Assembly (NCBI RefSeq): GCF_021603645.1
Contig: NZ_BQHJ01000001.1
Span: 682,001-746,000, forward strand
Direction: 5' to 3'
From: Pseudomonas pseudonitroreducens
GTDB taxonomy: Bacteria; Pseudomonadota; Gammaproteobacteria; Pseudomonadales; Pseudomonadaceae
Length of the DNA: 64,000 nucleotides
Each line of letters opens with the position of its first letter. Within the stretch, counting starts at the first letter, position 1. Below are positions 56,749 to 64,000 of the stretch, piece after piece. The notes beneath the pieces were generated by a model that ran no database searches, was not told the DNA's origin, and worked only from the letters and a program-made list of their open reading frames with translations. A program made the translations under genes and the position numbers.

Positions 56749-58689
56749 TTACAGCAACAGACTGCGAATATCCCCCAGCACCTCTCCCAGCCGCCGAGTG
56801 AACCGCGCCGCTGCCGCACCGTTGATCACCCGGTGGTCATAGGACAGCGACAGCGGCAGCATCAGCCGTGGCTGGAAGGCCTTGCCGTCCCACACCGGCT
56901 GCATCGTCGCTTTGCTCACGCCGAGGATCGCCACTTCCGGCGCATTGACGATGGGCGTGAAGCCCGTGCCGCCGATATGCCCGAGGCTGGAGATGGTGAA
57001 GCAGGCGCCCTGCATCGCGTCGGCGGAGAGCTTCTTGGTGCGTGCCTTTTCCGCCAGTTCGGCGGCCTCCAGGGCAAGCTGCAGCAGCCCCTTGCTGTCG
57101 ACGTCGCGGATCACCGGCACCAGCAGGCCATCCGGCGTGTCCACGGCGAAGCCGATGTGCACGTACTTCTTGCGGATCAGCGCCTTGCCGCTGGGCGCCA
57201 GCGAGCTGTTGAAGTCCGGCAGCTCGCGCAGCAGGTGGGCGCAGGCCTTGAGCAGGATCGGCAGGATGGTCAGCTTGGTCCCGGCCTTTTCCGCCGCCGC
57301 CTTCTGCGCGATGCGGAAGGCTTCCGCCTCGGTGATGTCGGCGGACTCGAACTGCGTCACGTGGGGCACATTCAGCCAACTGCGGTGCAGGTTGGCGGCG
57401 CCGACTTGCATCAGGCGGGTCATCGCTACTTCTTCGATTTCGCCGAACTTGCTGAAGTCGATTTCCGGAATCGGCGGAATCCCTGCGCCGCCAGTCGCTC
57501 CCGCTGAGGCGCCAGACTTGCTCCGTTGCAGTTGCTCCTTCACGAACAACTGCACGTCCTCCTTGAGGATGCGGCCCTTGGGTCCGCTGCCCTTCACTTC
57601 GGCCAGGTCGACGCCAAATTCGCGGGCGAGCATGCGCACAGCGGGGCCTGCATGGACCTTGCTGCCGTCGCGGCTCGGCGCGCCGACGGGCGCGGCTGCC
57701 GGTGCCTTGGGTTGCTCGGCTTTTGCACTGGGCGCTGGAGCGGGTTGCTCGGCGCTCTGCGCAGGAGCGGGCGCGGCGCTACCGGCGACTTCCAGTTCGA
57801 GGATCTCATCGCCTTCCTTGAGCGTGTCGCCGATCTTCACCTTGATGGCTTTCACCACGCCGGCCCTGGGCGCGGGAATCTCCATGCTGGCCTTGTCGGA
57901 TTCCAGGGTCAGCAGGCTCTGGTCGGCCTCGATGGAGTCGCCCACCTTGACCATCAGTTCGATGACGTTGCCCTGGCCATTGCCGATATCCGGCACGCGG
58001 ACGGTCTCGATGCCGCCACCTCCGCTGACTCCGCCGGAGGCTGGTGCTGGCGCCGGCGCAGCGGCCGGCTGCTGTTGCGCTGGAGCCGCAGCGGCCGGAG
58101 CACTGGCCGCCTGTGCGCTGCCCTCGGTTTCCAGCTCGAGGATGTCGTCACCTTCCTTGAGCGTGTCGCCGATCTTCACCTTGATCGCCTTCACCACGCC
58201 GGCCCTGGGCGCAGGAATCTCCATGCTGGCCTTGTCGGATTCCAGGGTCAGCAGGCTCTGGTCGGCCTCGATGCGGTCGCCGACCTTGACCATCAGTTCG
58301 ATGATCTCGCCCTGGCCGTTGCCGATGTCCGGCACCTTGATGGTTTCCACGCCACCACCTCCCGCGGGCGCGGGTTGCGGGGCTGGTGCGGCGGCGGGTT
58401 TGGGCGGCTCAGCGGCAGGTTTGGCGGGCTCTTCGGCCTTGGCCGCGGTGGCGCTACCTTCGGCCTCCAGTTCGAGAATCTCGTCGCCTTCCTTGAGGGT
58501 GTCGCCGACCTTCACCTTGATGGCCTTCACCACGCCCGCCCTCGGCGCGGGGATTTCCATGCTGGCCTTGTCCGATTCCAGGGTCAGCAGGCTCTGCTCG
58601 GCCTCGATGCGGTCGCCGACCTTGACCAGCAGTTCGATGACTTCGCCCTCGCCGTTGCCGATGTCGGGTACGCGTATTGTCTCGCTCAC
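56749..58689 (-). CDS. aceF: Pyruvate dehydrogenase E2, dihydrolipoamide acetyltransferase
   Basis: A 646-residue E2 protein with three N-terminal lipoyl domains (each ending LTLESDKASMEIPAPRAGVVKAIKVK, with DKA as the lipoylated lysine). They are joined by Ala/Pro-rich linkers. Next comes the E1/E3-binding domain (VHAGPAVRMLAREFGVDLAEVKGSGPKGRI) and the catalytic core with DHRVINGAAAARF. The start is a GTG at 58689 (GGAGAGG upstream), VSETIRVPDIGNGEGE. The lipoyl-encoding segments are very alike at nucleotide level. Forms the core of the complex made with aceE. Confidence 0.95.
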   Translation of the reverse strand: MSETIRVPDIGNGEGEVIELLVKVGDRIEAEQSLLTLESDKASMEIPAPRAGVVKAIKVKVGDTLKEGDEILELEAEGSATAAKAEEPAKPAAEPPKPAAAPAPQPAPAGGGGVETIKVPDIGNGQGEIIELMVKVGDRIEADQSLLTLESDKASMEIPAPRAGVVKAIKVKIGDTLKEGDDILELETEGSAQAASAPAAAAPAQQQPAAAPAPAPASGGVSGGGGIETVRVPDIGNGQGNVIELMVKVGDSIEADQSLLTLESDKASMEIPAPRAGVVKAIKVKIGDTLKEGDEILELEVAGSAAPAPAQSAEQPAPAPSAKAEQPKAPAAAPVGAPSRDGSKVHAGPAVRMLAREFGVDLAEVKGSGPKGRILKEDVQLFVKEQLQRSKSGASAGATGGAGIPPIPEIDFSKFGEIEEVAMTRLMQVGAANLHRSWLNVPHVTQFESADITEAEAFRIAQKAAAEKAGTKLTILPILLKACAHLLRELPDFNSSLAPSGKALIRKKYVHIGFAVDTPDGLLVPVIRDVDSKGLLQLALEAAELAEKARTKKLSADAMQGACFTISSLGHIGGTGFTPIVNAPEVAILGVSKATMQPVWDGKAFQPRLMLPLSLSYDHRVINGAAAARFTRRLGEVLGDIRSLLL

Positions 58690-58700
58690 GGTGCCTCTCC

Positions 58701-61349
58701 TCAGCAGTCCAGCGGGTTGGGTTTTTCCGGATCGAGACCGAACTTGGCGATGGCTTCCGCCACCACTTTCGGCTCGATGTCGCCGCGATCGGCCAGCGCC
58801 TCCAGCGCGGCAAGCACCACCCAATGGCGGTCCACCTCGAAGAAGTGGCGCAGCCTGGCGCGGGTGTCGCTGCGGCCGAAGCCGTCGGTGCCCAGCACCT
58901 TGTATTCCTTGGTTGGCACCCACTGGCGAATCTGTTCGGCGTAGACCTTCATGTAGTCGGTGGACGCCACCACCGGCCCGCGCCGCCCTCCCAGGCACTG
59001 CTCGACGTAGCTGGGCCGAGGCTTCTGCCCCGGGTGCAGGCGATTCCAGCGCTCCACGGCCAGGCCGTCACGGCGCAGTTCGTTGAAGCTGGGGACGGAC
59101 CAGATGTCCGCGCCTATGCCGAAGTCTTCGCGGAGGATTTTCGCCGCCGCTTCCACCTCGCGCAGGATGGTGCCCGAGCCGAGCAGCTGGACGTGGTGCG
59201 CGGCGCCGCGCTTGTCCTCGTCGAGCAGGTACATGCCCTTGATGATGCCTTCCTCGGCGCCCTTGGGCAGGGGCGGGTGGGGGTAGTTCTCGTTCATCAC
59301 GGTGATGTAGTAGAAGACGTCCTGCTGTTCTTCCATCATCTGCCGCACACCTTCGCGGATGATCACCGCCAGCTCGTAGGAGTAGGTCGGGTCGTAGGTG
59401 CGGCAGTTGGGGATGACCGATGCCAGCACGTGGCTGTGGCCGTCCTCGTGCTGCAGGCCCTCGCCGTTGAGCGTGGTGCGCCCGGCGGTGCCGCCGAGCA
59501 GGAAGCCGCGGGTGAGGCTGTCGCCGGCCGCCCAGGCGAGGTCGCCGATGCGCTGGAAGCCGAACATCGAATAGAAGATGTAGAACGGCAGCATCGGCTG
59601 GCGGTAGTTGCTGTACGCGGTGCCGGCGGCGATGAACGACGACATGGCGCCGGCCTCGGTGATGCCTTCCTCGAGAATCTGGCCCTTCTTGTCCTCGCGG
59701 TAGAACATCAGCTGTTCCTTGTCGACCGGCTCGTACAGCTGGCCTACCGAGGAGTAGATGCCGAGCTGGCGGAACATGCCTTCCATGCCGAAGGTGCGGG
59801 CCTCGTCGGGGATGATCGGGACGATGCGCTGGCCCAGCTCCTTGTCCTTGACCAGCTGCGAGATGATCCGCACGAAGGCCATGGTGGTGGAGATTTCACG
59901 GTCGCCCGAACCCTCCAGCAGCGCCTTGAGCGTTTCCAGCGGCGGCGCCGGGATGGCCTGGCTGTTGCCGTGGCGCTGGGGCATGAAGCCGCCAAGCGAG
60001 GCGCGGCGTTCCTTCAGGTAGCGCGCTTCGGCGCTGCCTTCGTCGGGGCGGTAGAAGGGCAGCTTGGGCAGGTCGGCGTCCTTGATCGGGATGTCGAAAC
60101 GGTCGCGGAAGGCGCGCAGGCTCTCGACATCGATCTCGTGGATGTTGTGGGCGATGTTCTTCGCCTCGCCGGTGCCGGTGCCGTAGCCCTTGATGGTCTT
60201 GGCCAGCACTACGCTGGGTTGGCCCTTGTGGTTCACCGCCGCATGGTAGGCGGCGTAGACCTTGTACGGATCGTGGCCGCCGCGGTTGAGCTTCCAGACT
60301 TCCTCGTCGGAGAGGTCCTTGACCATCTCCAACAGTTCCGGCCGTGTGCCGAAGAAGTGTTCGCGGACGAACGCACCGTCCTTGGCCTTGTAGTTCTGGT
60401 AATCGCCGTCGACTGCCTCGTCCATCCGCGCCTGCAGCAGGCCGGCGGTGTCCTTGGCGAACAGCGGATCCCAGAAGCGCCCCCAGATCACCTTGATCAC
60501 GTTCCAGTTGGCGCCGCGGAACACGCCTTCGAGTTCCTGGATGATCTTGCCGTTGCCGCGCACTGGGCCGTCCAGGCGCTGCAGGTTGCAGTTGACCACG
60601 AAGATCAGGTTGTCGAGCTTCTCGCGCCCGGCCAGGGAAATAGCGCCGAGGGATTCCGGCTCGTCGGTTTCGCCGTCGCCAAGGAAGCACCAGACCTTCT
60701 GCTTGCCGGCGGGGATGAAGCCACGGCTCTCCAGGTACTTCATGAAACGCGCCTGGTAGATCGCCTGGATCGGCCCCAGGCCCATGGATACCGTGGGGAA
60801 CTGCCAGAAGTGCGGCATCAGCCGTGGGTGCGGGTAGGAGGAGATGCCCTTGCCATCGACTTCCTGGCGGAAGTTTTCCAGTTGCTGATCGCTGAGCAGG
60901 CCCTCGATGTAGGCGCGCGCGTAGATGCCCGGCGAGGCGTGGCCCTGGAAGTAGATCAGGTCGCCGGCGTGTTCCTCGGTGGGGCCGTTGAAGAAGTAGT
61001 TGAAGCCGATGTCGTAGAGGGTCGCCGAGGAGGCGAAGGTGGAGATGTGCCCACCCAGCGACGGGTCCTTGTGGTTGGCGCGCATCACCATGGCCAGTGC
61101 GTTCCAGCGCACCAGCGAACGGATGCGACGCTCCATGAACAGGTCGCCCGGCATGCGGGCCTCATGGCCCACCGGGATGGTGTTGCGGTAGGGCGTGGTG
61201 ATGGCGTAGGGCAGTTGCGTGCCGGTGCGGCTGGCCAGCTCGCCAAGGCGAGTCATCAGGTAATGGGCGCGGTCTTCGCCTTCTTTCTCCAGTACGGATT
61301 CCAACGCGTCCAGCCATTCCTGGGTTTCGACGGGGTCGATGTCGTGCAT
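58701..61349 (-). CDS. aceE: Pyruvate dehydrogenase E1
   Basis: An 882-residue homodimeric thiamine-diphosphate E1 enzyme. The thiamine-binding motif is GDGETDEPESLGAISLAGREKLDNLIFVVNCNLQRLDGPV (GDG...N). The order aceE then aceF with an 11-bp gap is standard. It decarboxylates pyruvate and acetylates the lipoyl arms of AceF. The upstream gap contains AGAGCT-N5-AGCTCT (61482-61498), a possible regulator site. A 937-codon frame on the opposite strand is a GC shadow. Confidence 0.97.
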   Translation of the reverse strand: MHDIDPVETQEWLDALESVLEKEGEDRAHYLMTRLGELASRTGTQLPYAITTPYRNTIPVGHEARMPGDLFMERRIRSLVRWNALAMVMRANHKDPSLGGHISTFASSATLYDIGFNYFFNGPTEEHAGDLIYFQGHASPGIYARAYIEGLLSDQQLENFRQEVDGKGISSYPHPRLMPHFWQFPTVSMGLGPIQAIYQARFMKYLESRGFIPAGKQKVWCFLGDGETDEPESLGAISLAGREKLDNLIFVVNCNLQRLDGPVRGNGKIIQELEGVFRGANWNVIKVIWGRFWDPLFAKDTAGLLQARMDEAVDGDYQNYKAKDGAFVREHFFGTRPELLEMVKDLSDEEVWKLNRGGHDPYKVYAAYHAAVNHKGQPSVVLAKTIKGYGTGTGEAKNIAHNIHEIDVESLRAFRDRFDIPIKDADLPKLPFYRPDEGSAEARYLKERRASLGGFMPQRHGNSQAIPAPPLETLKALLEGSGDREISTTMAFVRIISQLVKDKELGQRIVPIIPDEARTFGMEGMFRQLGIYSSVGQLYEPVDKEQLMFYREDKKGQILEEGITEAGAMSSFIAAGTAYSNYRQPMLPFYIFYSMFGFQRIGDLAWAAGDSLTRGFLLGGTAGRTTLNGEGLQHEDGHSHVLASVIPNCRTYDPTYSYELAVIIREGVRQMMEEQQDVFYYITVMNENYPHPPLPKGAEEGIIKGMYLLDEDKRGAAHHVQLLGSGTILREVEAAAKILREDFGIGADIWSVPSFNELRRDGLAVERWNRLHPGQKPRPSYVEQCLGGRRGPVVASTDYMKVYAEQIRQWVPTKEYKVLGTDGFGRSDTRARLRHFFEVDRHWVVLAALEALADRGDIEPKVVAEAIAKFGLDPEKPNPLDC

Positions 61350-61481
61350 GGTCAGGGGTCCTGGTTACGGGGTCGGCTCTACGCAATGCCGGCTCCGGGC
61401 CAGGTGTTCCAAGGGGTTGGCGCAACGGTCGGCGGCCCTTGTGAGGCCACCGCGCTGCCGCCGGCACGCGCGTGTGGCTAT

Positions 61482-61498
61482 AGAGCTTAGACAGCTCT
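61482..61498. promoter_or_regulatory. Short dyad upstream of aceE
   Basis: AGAGCT-TAGAC-AGCTCT, about 135 bp upstream of the aceE ATG. It does not match the E. coli PdhR site. Weak call. Confidence 0.3.
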
Positions 61499-61526
61499 GG
61501 CGCAGGCGTCGGGCCGCTTGGTCGAG

Positions 61527-62513
61527 TCAGGTCGTCGCAGGAGCCTCTGGCGCATCGCGCCGCAAATCATCCCCGCGGTTCCACTGCCCCGCCATCAGCC
61601 GGTCGCGCCCGGCCTGCTTGGCCTGATAGAGCAGGCGGTCCACCGCCGCGACGAAGTCCAGCGGACGGTCGCTGGAGGCGGGCACGGCGGTGCCGACGCC
61701 GAGGCTGATGGTCAGCAGGGTGGAGGCGGCGGACTTCTCATGGCTGATCTGCTGCTCGCGCAGCACACTGCGGCACCGCTCGGCGATCTGCCGGGCGGCC
61801 TCGCTGTCGGTTTCCGGCAGCACCAGCACGAACTCCTCGCCGCCGAAGCGCGCGATGAAGTCCCGTGGGCGGTGCAGGCTGCCGGCCAGGGCCTTGCCTA
61901 CGGTGCGCAGGCAGTCGTCACCCTGGATATGCCCGTAGTGATCGTTGAACTGCTTGAAGTAGTCGATATCCAGCAGTACCAGCGAAAGCGGCTGGCCGCT
62001 GCGCTGGGCGCTGCCCCATTCGGTGTCCAGCACCGAATCGAACATGCGCCGGTTGGCCACGCCGGTCAGGCCGTCCTTGTAGGAGTACTCCTCCAGCTGG
62101 CGCTGCAGCATGATCAGTTGCTCTTCGGCGCGCTTGCGCTCGCTGATGTCGAACATGAAGCCGACCAGCGAATCCACTTCGCCGTTGTCGTCGCGCACCA
62201 CGTGCACCACGTCGCGGATCCACACGTAATCGCCCGTCGAGGTGAGGGCGCGGTAATCCGCCTCGTGGTCGGTGCCCTCGCGGGACTGCGACACGCAGAA
62301 GTTCACCACGCGCTCGCGGTCTTCCGGGTGCATGCGTTCGGCCCAGTCGTTGGCGCTGACCCAACTGGCCTGGCTCCAGCCCAGCAGGTCTTCGATCTGC
62401 GGGCCGATGTAGGCGAAGGTCATGGATCGCCAGTCGATCTTCCAGGGAATGGCGCGGGTGGATTCGAGGAGGGTCTGGTAGACGGGGTTTTCCGGGGCGG
62501 CGTCGTACGGCAT
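61527..62513 (-). CDS. PAS-GGDEF diguanylate cyclase
   Basis: A 328-residue protein with an N-terminal PAS domain (about residues 10-130: WKIDWRSMTFAYIGPQIEDLLGWSQASW and a PAC tail DISERKRAEEQL) and a GGDEF domain (about 165-305). The active loop is ARFGGEEF (GGEEF is a catalytically competent form). RPRD five residues before it fits the c-di-GMP inhibitory I-site (RxxD). It makes c-di-GMP in response to a signal sensed by PAS. No signal peptide or membrane helix, so cytoplasmic. Confidence 0.92.
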   Translation of the reverse strand: MPYDAAPENPVYQTLLESTRAIPWKIDWRSMTFAYIGPQIEDLLGWSQASWVSANDWAERMHPEDRERVVNFCVSQSREGTDHEADYRALTSTGDYVWIRDVVHVVRDDNGEVDSLVGFMFDISERKRAEEQLIMLQRQLEEYSYKDGLTGVANRRMFDSVLDTEWGSAQRSGQPLSLVLLDIDYFKQFNDHYGHIQGDDCLRTVGKALAGSLHRPRDFIARFGGEEFVLVLPETDSEAARQIAERCRSVLREQQISHEKSAASTLLTISLGVGTAVPASSDRPLDFVAAVDRLLYQAKQAGRDRLMAGQWNRGDDLRRDAPEAPATT

Positions 62514-62640
62514 GGCGGCGGCTCGCTGATGGCACTGTGCCTTGTTCTACCACAGCGCGATGTCTGAAAACCGTTCGATTGCGCCAGTTGGCGCTGTGAA
62601 AGCGGCGGGGCGACAGACGGTCATTTCTGACAGAGACGGA

Positions 62641-62669
62641 TTCTTCAGCAATTCATAACGGCTTCTTCA
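62641..62669 (+). promoter_or_regulatory. 11-bp-spaced TTC-rich repeats upstream of the phosphatase
   Basis: TTCTTCA (62641), TTCATAA (62652) and TTCTTCA (62663) fall exactly 11 bp apart, as in OmpR-family response regulator sites. They lie about 140 bp upstream of the phosphatase gene. Confidence 0.4.
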
Positions 62670-62805
62670 CGAAACCGGGGATAGGGTTTGATCGCCCGCC
62701 ATCTGACAACCCCGCAGTGCGATGGTCATCCCAGGGAAGGGTCGGGCCTCCCTCCGTCACGGAGGGAAAGGATGCGGACCTCTTCTCTGCAGTACGGCCG
62801 AACTC

Positions 62806-63450
62806 ATGCCCATCCCAAAGCTTTTCAGTTCCCTGTCCCGCGGTTGGCTGTCCTTGCTGGCAATCCTTCCGGTGATCGCCTTGCTCAGTGGCTTCCTGCC
62901 GCTGGATTTCTCACGGCCGACACCCCTGGTCGGTGACGTCCAGCGCCAGGCCGAATTGCGTGCCCACTGGCAGAACGGCGACCTGATCGTCCTGGTACGC
63001 CACGCCGAACGCTGCGACCGCTCCAGCGCTCCGTGCATGGCCGACCTCAGTGGCATCACCGTGCGTGGCGGGCAGAGCGCCCATGAGATCGGCCAGGACT
63101 TCGCCGCGCTGGGCCTGGCCAATGCGGACATCCTCAGCAGCAACCAGCTGCGCGCCGTGCAGACCGCGTCTTCGATGTTCGGCCGGACGCCGACGGAGCA
63201 GCCCTGGTTGTACAAATGTGAAGGCTCGATGCTGGACCAGGCGCTGCAGCACAAGATCGCCCACCGCAATCTGATCCTGGTGACCCACAGCGAGTGCATC
63301 GAGGACCTGGAGCATTCGGTGAGCGTGGACGACCCGGCGACCCCGGACTACACCTCGACGCTCTTCGTGCTCAGTGAAGCGGACAAGAGCCCGCGCCTGC
63401 TCGGCTACCTCGACGCCGACCAGTGGCCGCTCGACGTCAGCGGGCGCTGA
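62806..63450 (+). CDS. Membrane-anchored histidine phosphatase (Ais/PmrG-like)
   Basis: A 214-residue histidine phosphatase. N-terminal hydrophobic anchor (WLSLLAILPVIALLSGFLPL), then the RHG-type motif LIVLVRHAERCDRS (His in RHAE is the phospho-acceptor) and a second His in LVTHSEC. Two extra cysteines may form a disulfide. This class includes Ais/PmrG, which removes phosphates from lipopolysaccharide core heptoses; the substrate here is inferred. ATG 62806 is chosen for the anchor. Convergent with the last gene, overlapping by 14 bp. Confidence 0.85.
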   Translation: MPIPKLFSSLSRGWLSLLAILPVIALLSGFLPLDFSRPTPLVGDVQRQAELRAHWQNGDLIVLVRHAERCDRSSAPCMADLSGITVRGGQSAHEIGQDFAALGLANADILSSNQLRAVQTASSMFGRTPTEQPWLYKCEGSMLDQALQHKIAHRNLILVTHSECIEDLEHSVSVDDPATPDYTSTLFVLSEADKSPRLLGYLDADQWPLDVSGR

Positions 63451-64000
63451 TCTGGCTGGGCGTGACGCCCAGGCGGTAGCGCTGCAGTTCCTGCGGAGTC
63501 AGTACGCGCATGCGCTGCGGATCGATGCTCTGCATGGTATCGGCCAGTTCCAGTGGAATATCCATGTCGCGGAAATAGGTGCGGGCGTTGTAGCTGCCCG
63601 CGGCCTGGGACGAGTCGCCGGCCGGGAAGTAGGGGCGATGCAGGCCCACGTAGCCGCGCACCGTGCGCTGTTTGCCGGCGGCCAGCAGGTAGACGCACGA
63701 GCCCTGGCAGACGCTGTTGGTCGGTACCAGGGTCTCGAAGCCCGACTCGCGGAGCAGGCGGCCCATCTTGATCGACTCGGCGGCGCTGCCACCGATGCTG
63801 TCGAGCAGGGCCACCTTGCGGGCGAACTTGCCGGGGTTGGCCAACAGCCCCTTGAACAGCCGCTCGTAGTCGCCCGGAGCGATGTCCTCGCTGATCCGCA
63901 CCGCCAGCACTTCGCCGACCTTGGAATGCTTCACCGGCTTCACCTCGACCTGGGCGAAGGTCAGGCTGGAAAACAGCGCAGTGGAGCAGAGTAGGGCGGC
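63437..64000 (-). CDS. Secreted ClpP-like periplasmic protein (5' end cut by window)
   Basis: 188 codons to the right edge and open there. The frame continues through LLCSTALFSSLTFA, a signal-peptide end, so the start lies beyond 64000; a GTG at 63943 is not needed. The mature part has LLDSIGGSAAESIKMGRLLRESGFETLVPTNSVCQGSCVYLLAAG. This resembles the ClpP/crotonase-like periplasmic proteins (COG3904 type): GGSA is an oxyanion-type loop and GSCVY a Ser/Cys site. A conserved GLHRPYF follows. Function unknown. Confidence 0.8.
   Translation of the reverse strand, partial: AALLCSTALFSSLTFAQVEVKPVKHSKVGEVLAVRISEDIAPGDYERLFKGLLANPGKFARKVALLDSIGGSAAESIKMGRLLRESGFETLVPTNSVCQGSCVYLLAAGKQRTVRGYVGLHRPYFPAGDSSQAAGSYNARTYFRDMDIPLELADTMQSIDPQRMRVLTPQELQRYRLGVTPSQISAR

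Noticed and set aside
58677-61490. 937-codon open frame antisense to aceE
   Set aside because: High-GC third-position bias leaves the opposite strand open. The product has no family resemblance, and the aceE frame is unambiguous.

Overview
The window is high-GC DNA from a Pseudomonas, most likely in or near the P. aeruginosa / P. nitroreducens / P. citronellolis group. The evidence is the gene order ligA ... dnaX-ybaB-recR ... apt, anr, hemN, ccoSIHG, two tandem ccoNOQP operons, aer, acnA, rlmM. From memory this follows P. aeruginosa PAO1 roughly from PA1529 to PA1563; I could not run an alignment. Pseudomonas-type REP elements (core GTAGGAGCGAGCTTGCTCG) are scattered through the intergenic gaps. 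I see no prophage, insertion sequence, tRNA, rRNA operon or CRISPR array.

Layout. 1-10 kb holds the 3' end of ligA, an HU-like gene, the 4.5S SRP RNA (ffs), dnaX-ybaB-recR, a rhodanese/FtrA divergent pair and an acyl-CoA dehydrogenase. 10-15 kb holds an SDR/Baeyer-Villiger-type monooxygenase operon facing a TetR regulator across a double operator, a GFA-family protein, a diiron-type 'metal-dependent hydrolase' and apt. 15.7-34.5 kb is a microaerobic respiration island. It contains the oxygen sensor anr, hemN, a SafE-like membrane protein, the cbb3 oxidase assembly genes ccoGHIS, two complete ccoNOQP structural operons and the aerotaxis receptor aer. ANR/FNR boxes precede hemN, the distal cco operon and aer. 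RegA/RoxR-like dyads precede the proximal cco operon and ccoG, with a degenerate one upstream of anr. 34.6-42 kb holds acnA, rlmM, a MaoC hydratase, a CocE-like lipoprotein hydrolase and tusA.

41.9-51.3 kb starts with a 223-bp-period array of REP pairs. A polyamine-type region follows: a four-gene ABC importer, a LysR regulator, and probable gamma-glutamylpolyamine oxidase and synthetase genes. Two other repeat elements lie within this stretch. 51.9-56.5 kb is the least understood segment. It has a MoaD/ThiS-like small protein paired with a BNR-propeller protein, and then, convergent to them, an RLAN/RimK-like ATP-grasp ligase with a 47-residue membrane protein. The ligase is divergent from a GNAT acetyltransferase that overlaps a metallo-beta-lactamase-fold gene. 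56.7-61.3 kb is aceF-aceE (pyruvate dehydrogenase). The window ends with a PAS-GGDEF diguanylate cyclase, a membrane-anchored histidine phosphatase and a truncated secreted ClpP-like protein.

The best candidates for undescribed biology are the ATP-grasp/GNAT/small-membrane-protein neighbourhood with its MoaD-like/BNR pair, the 223-bp REP macrosatellite, and the layered oxygen (ANR) and redox (RoxR-like) control sites. All functions are inferred from motifs read by eye, without database searches.
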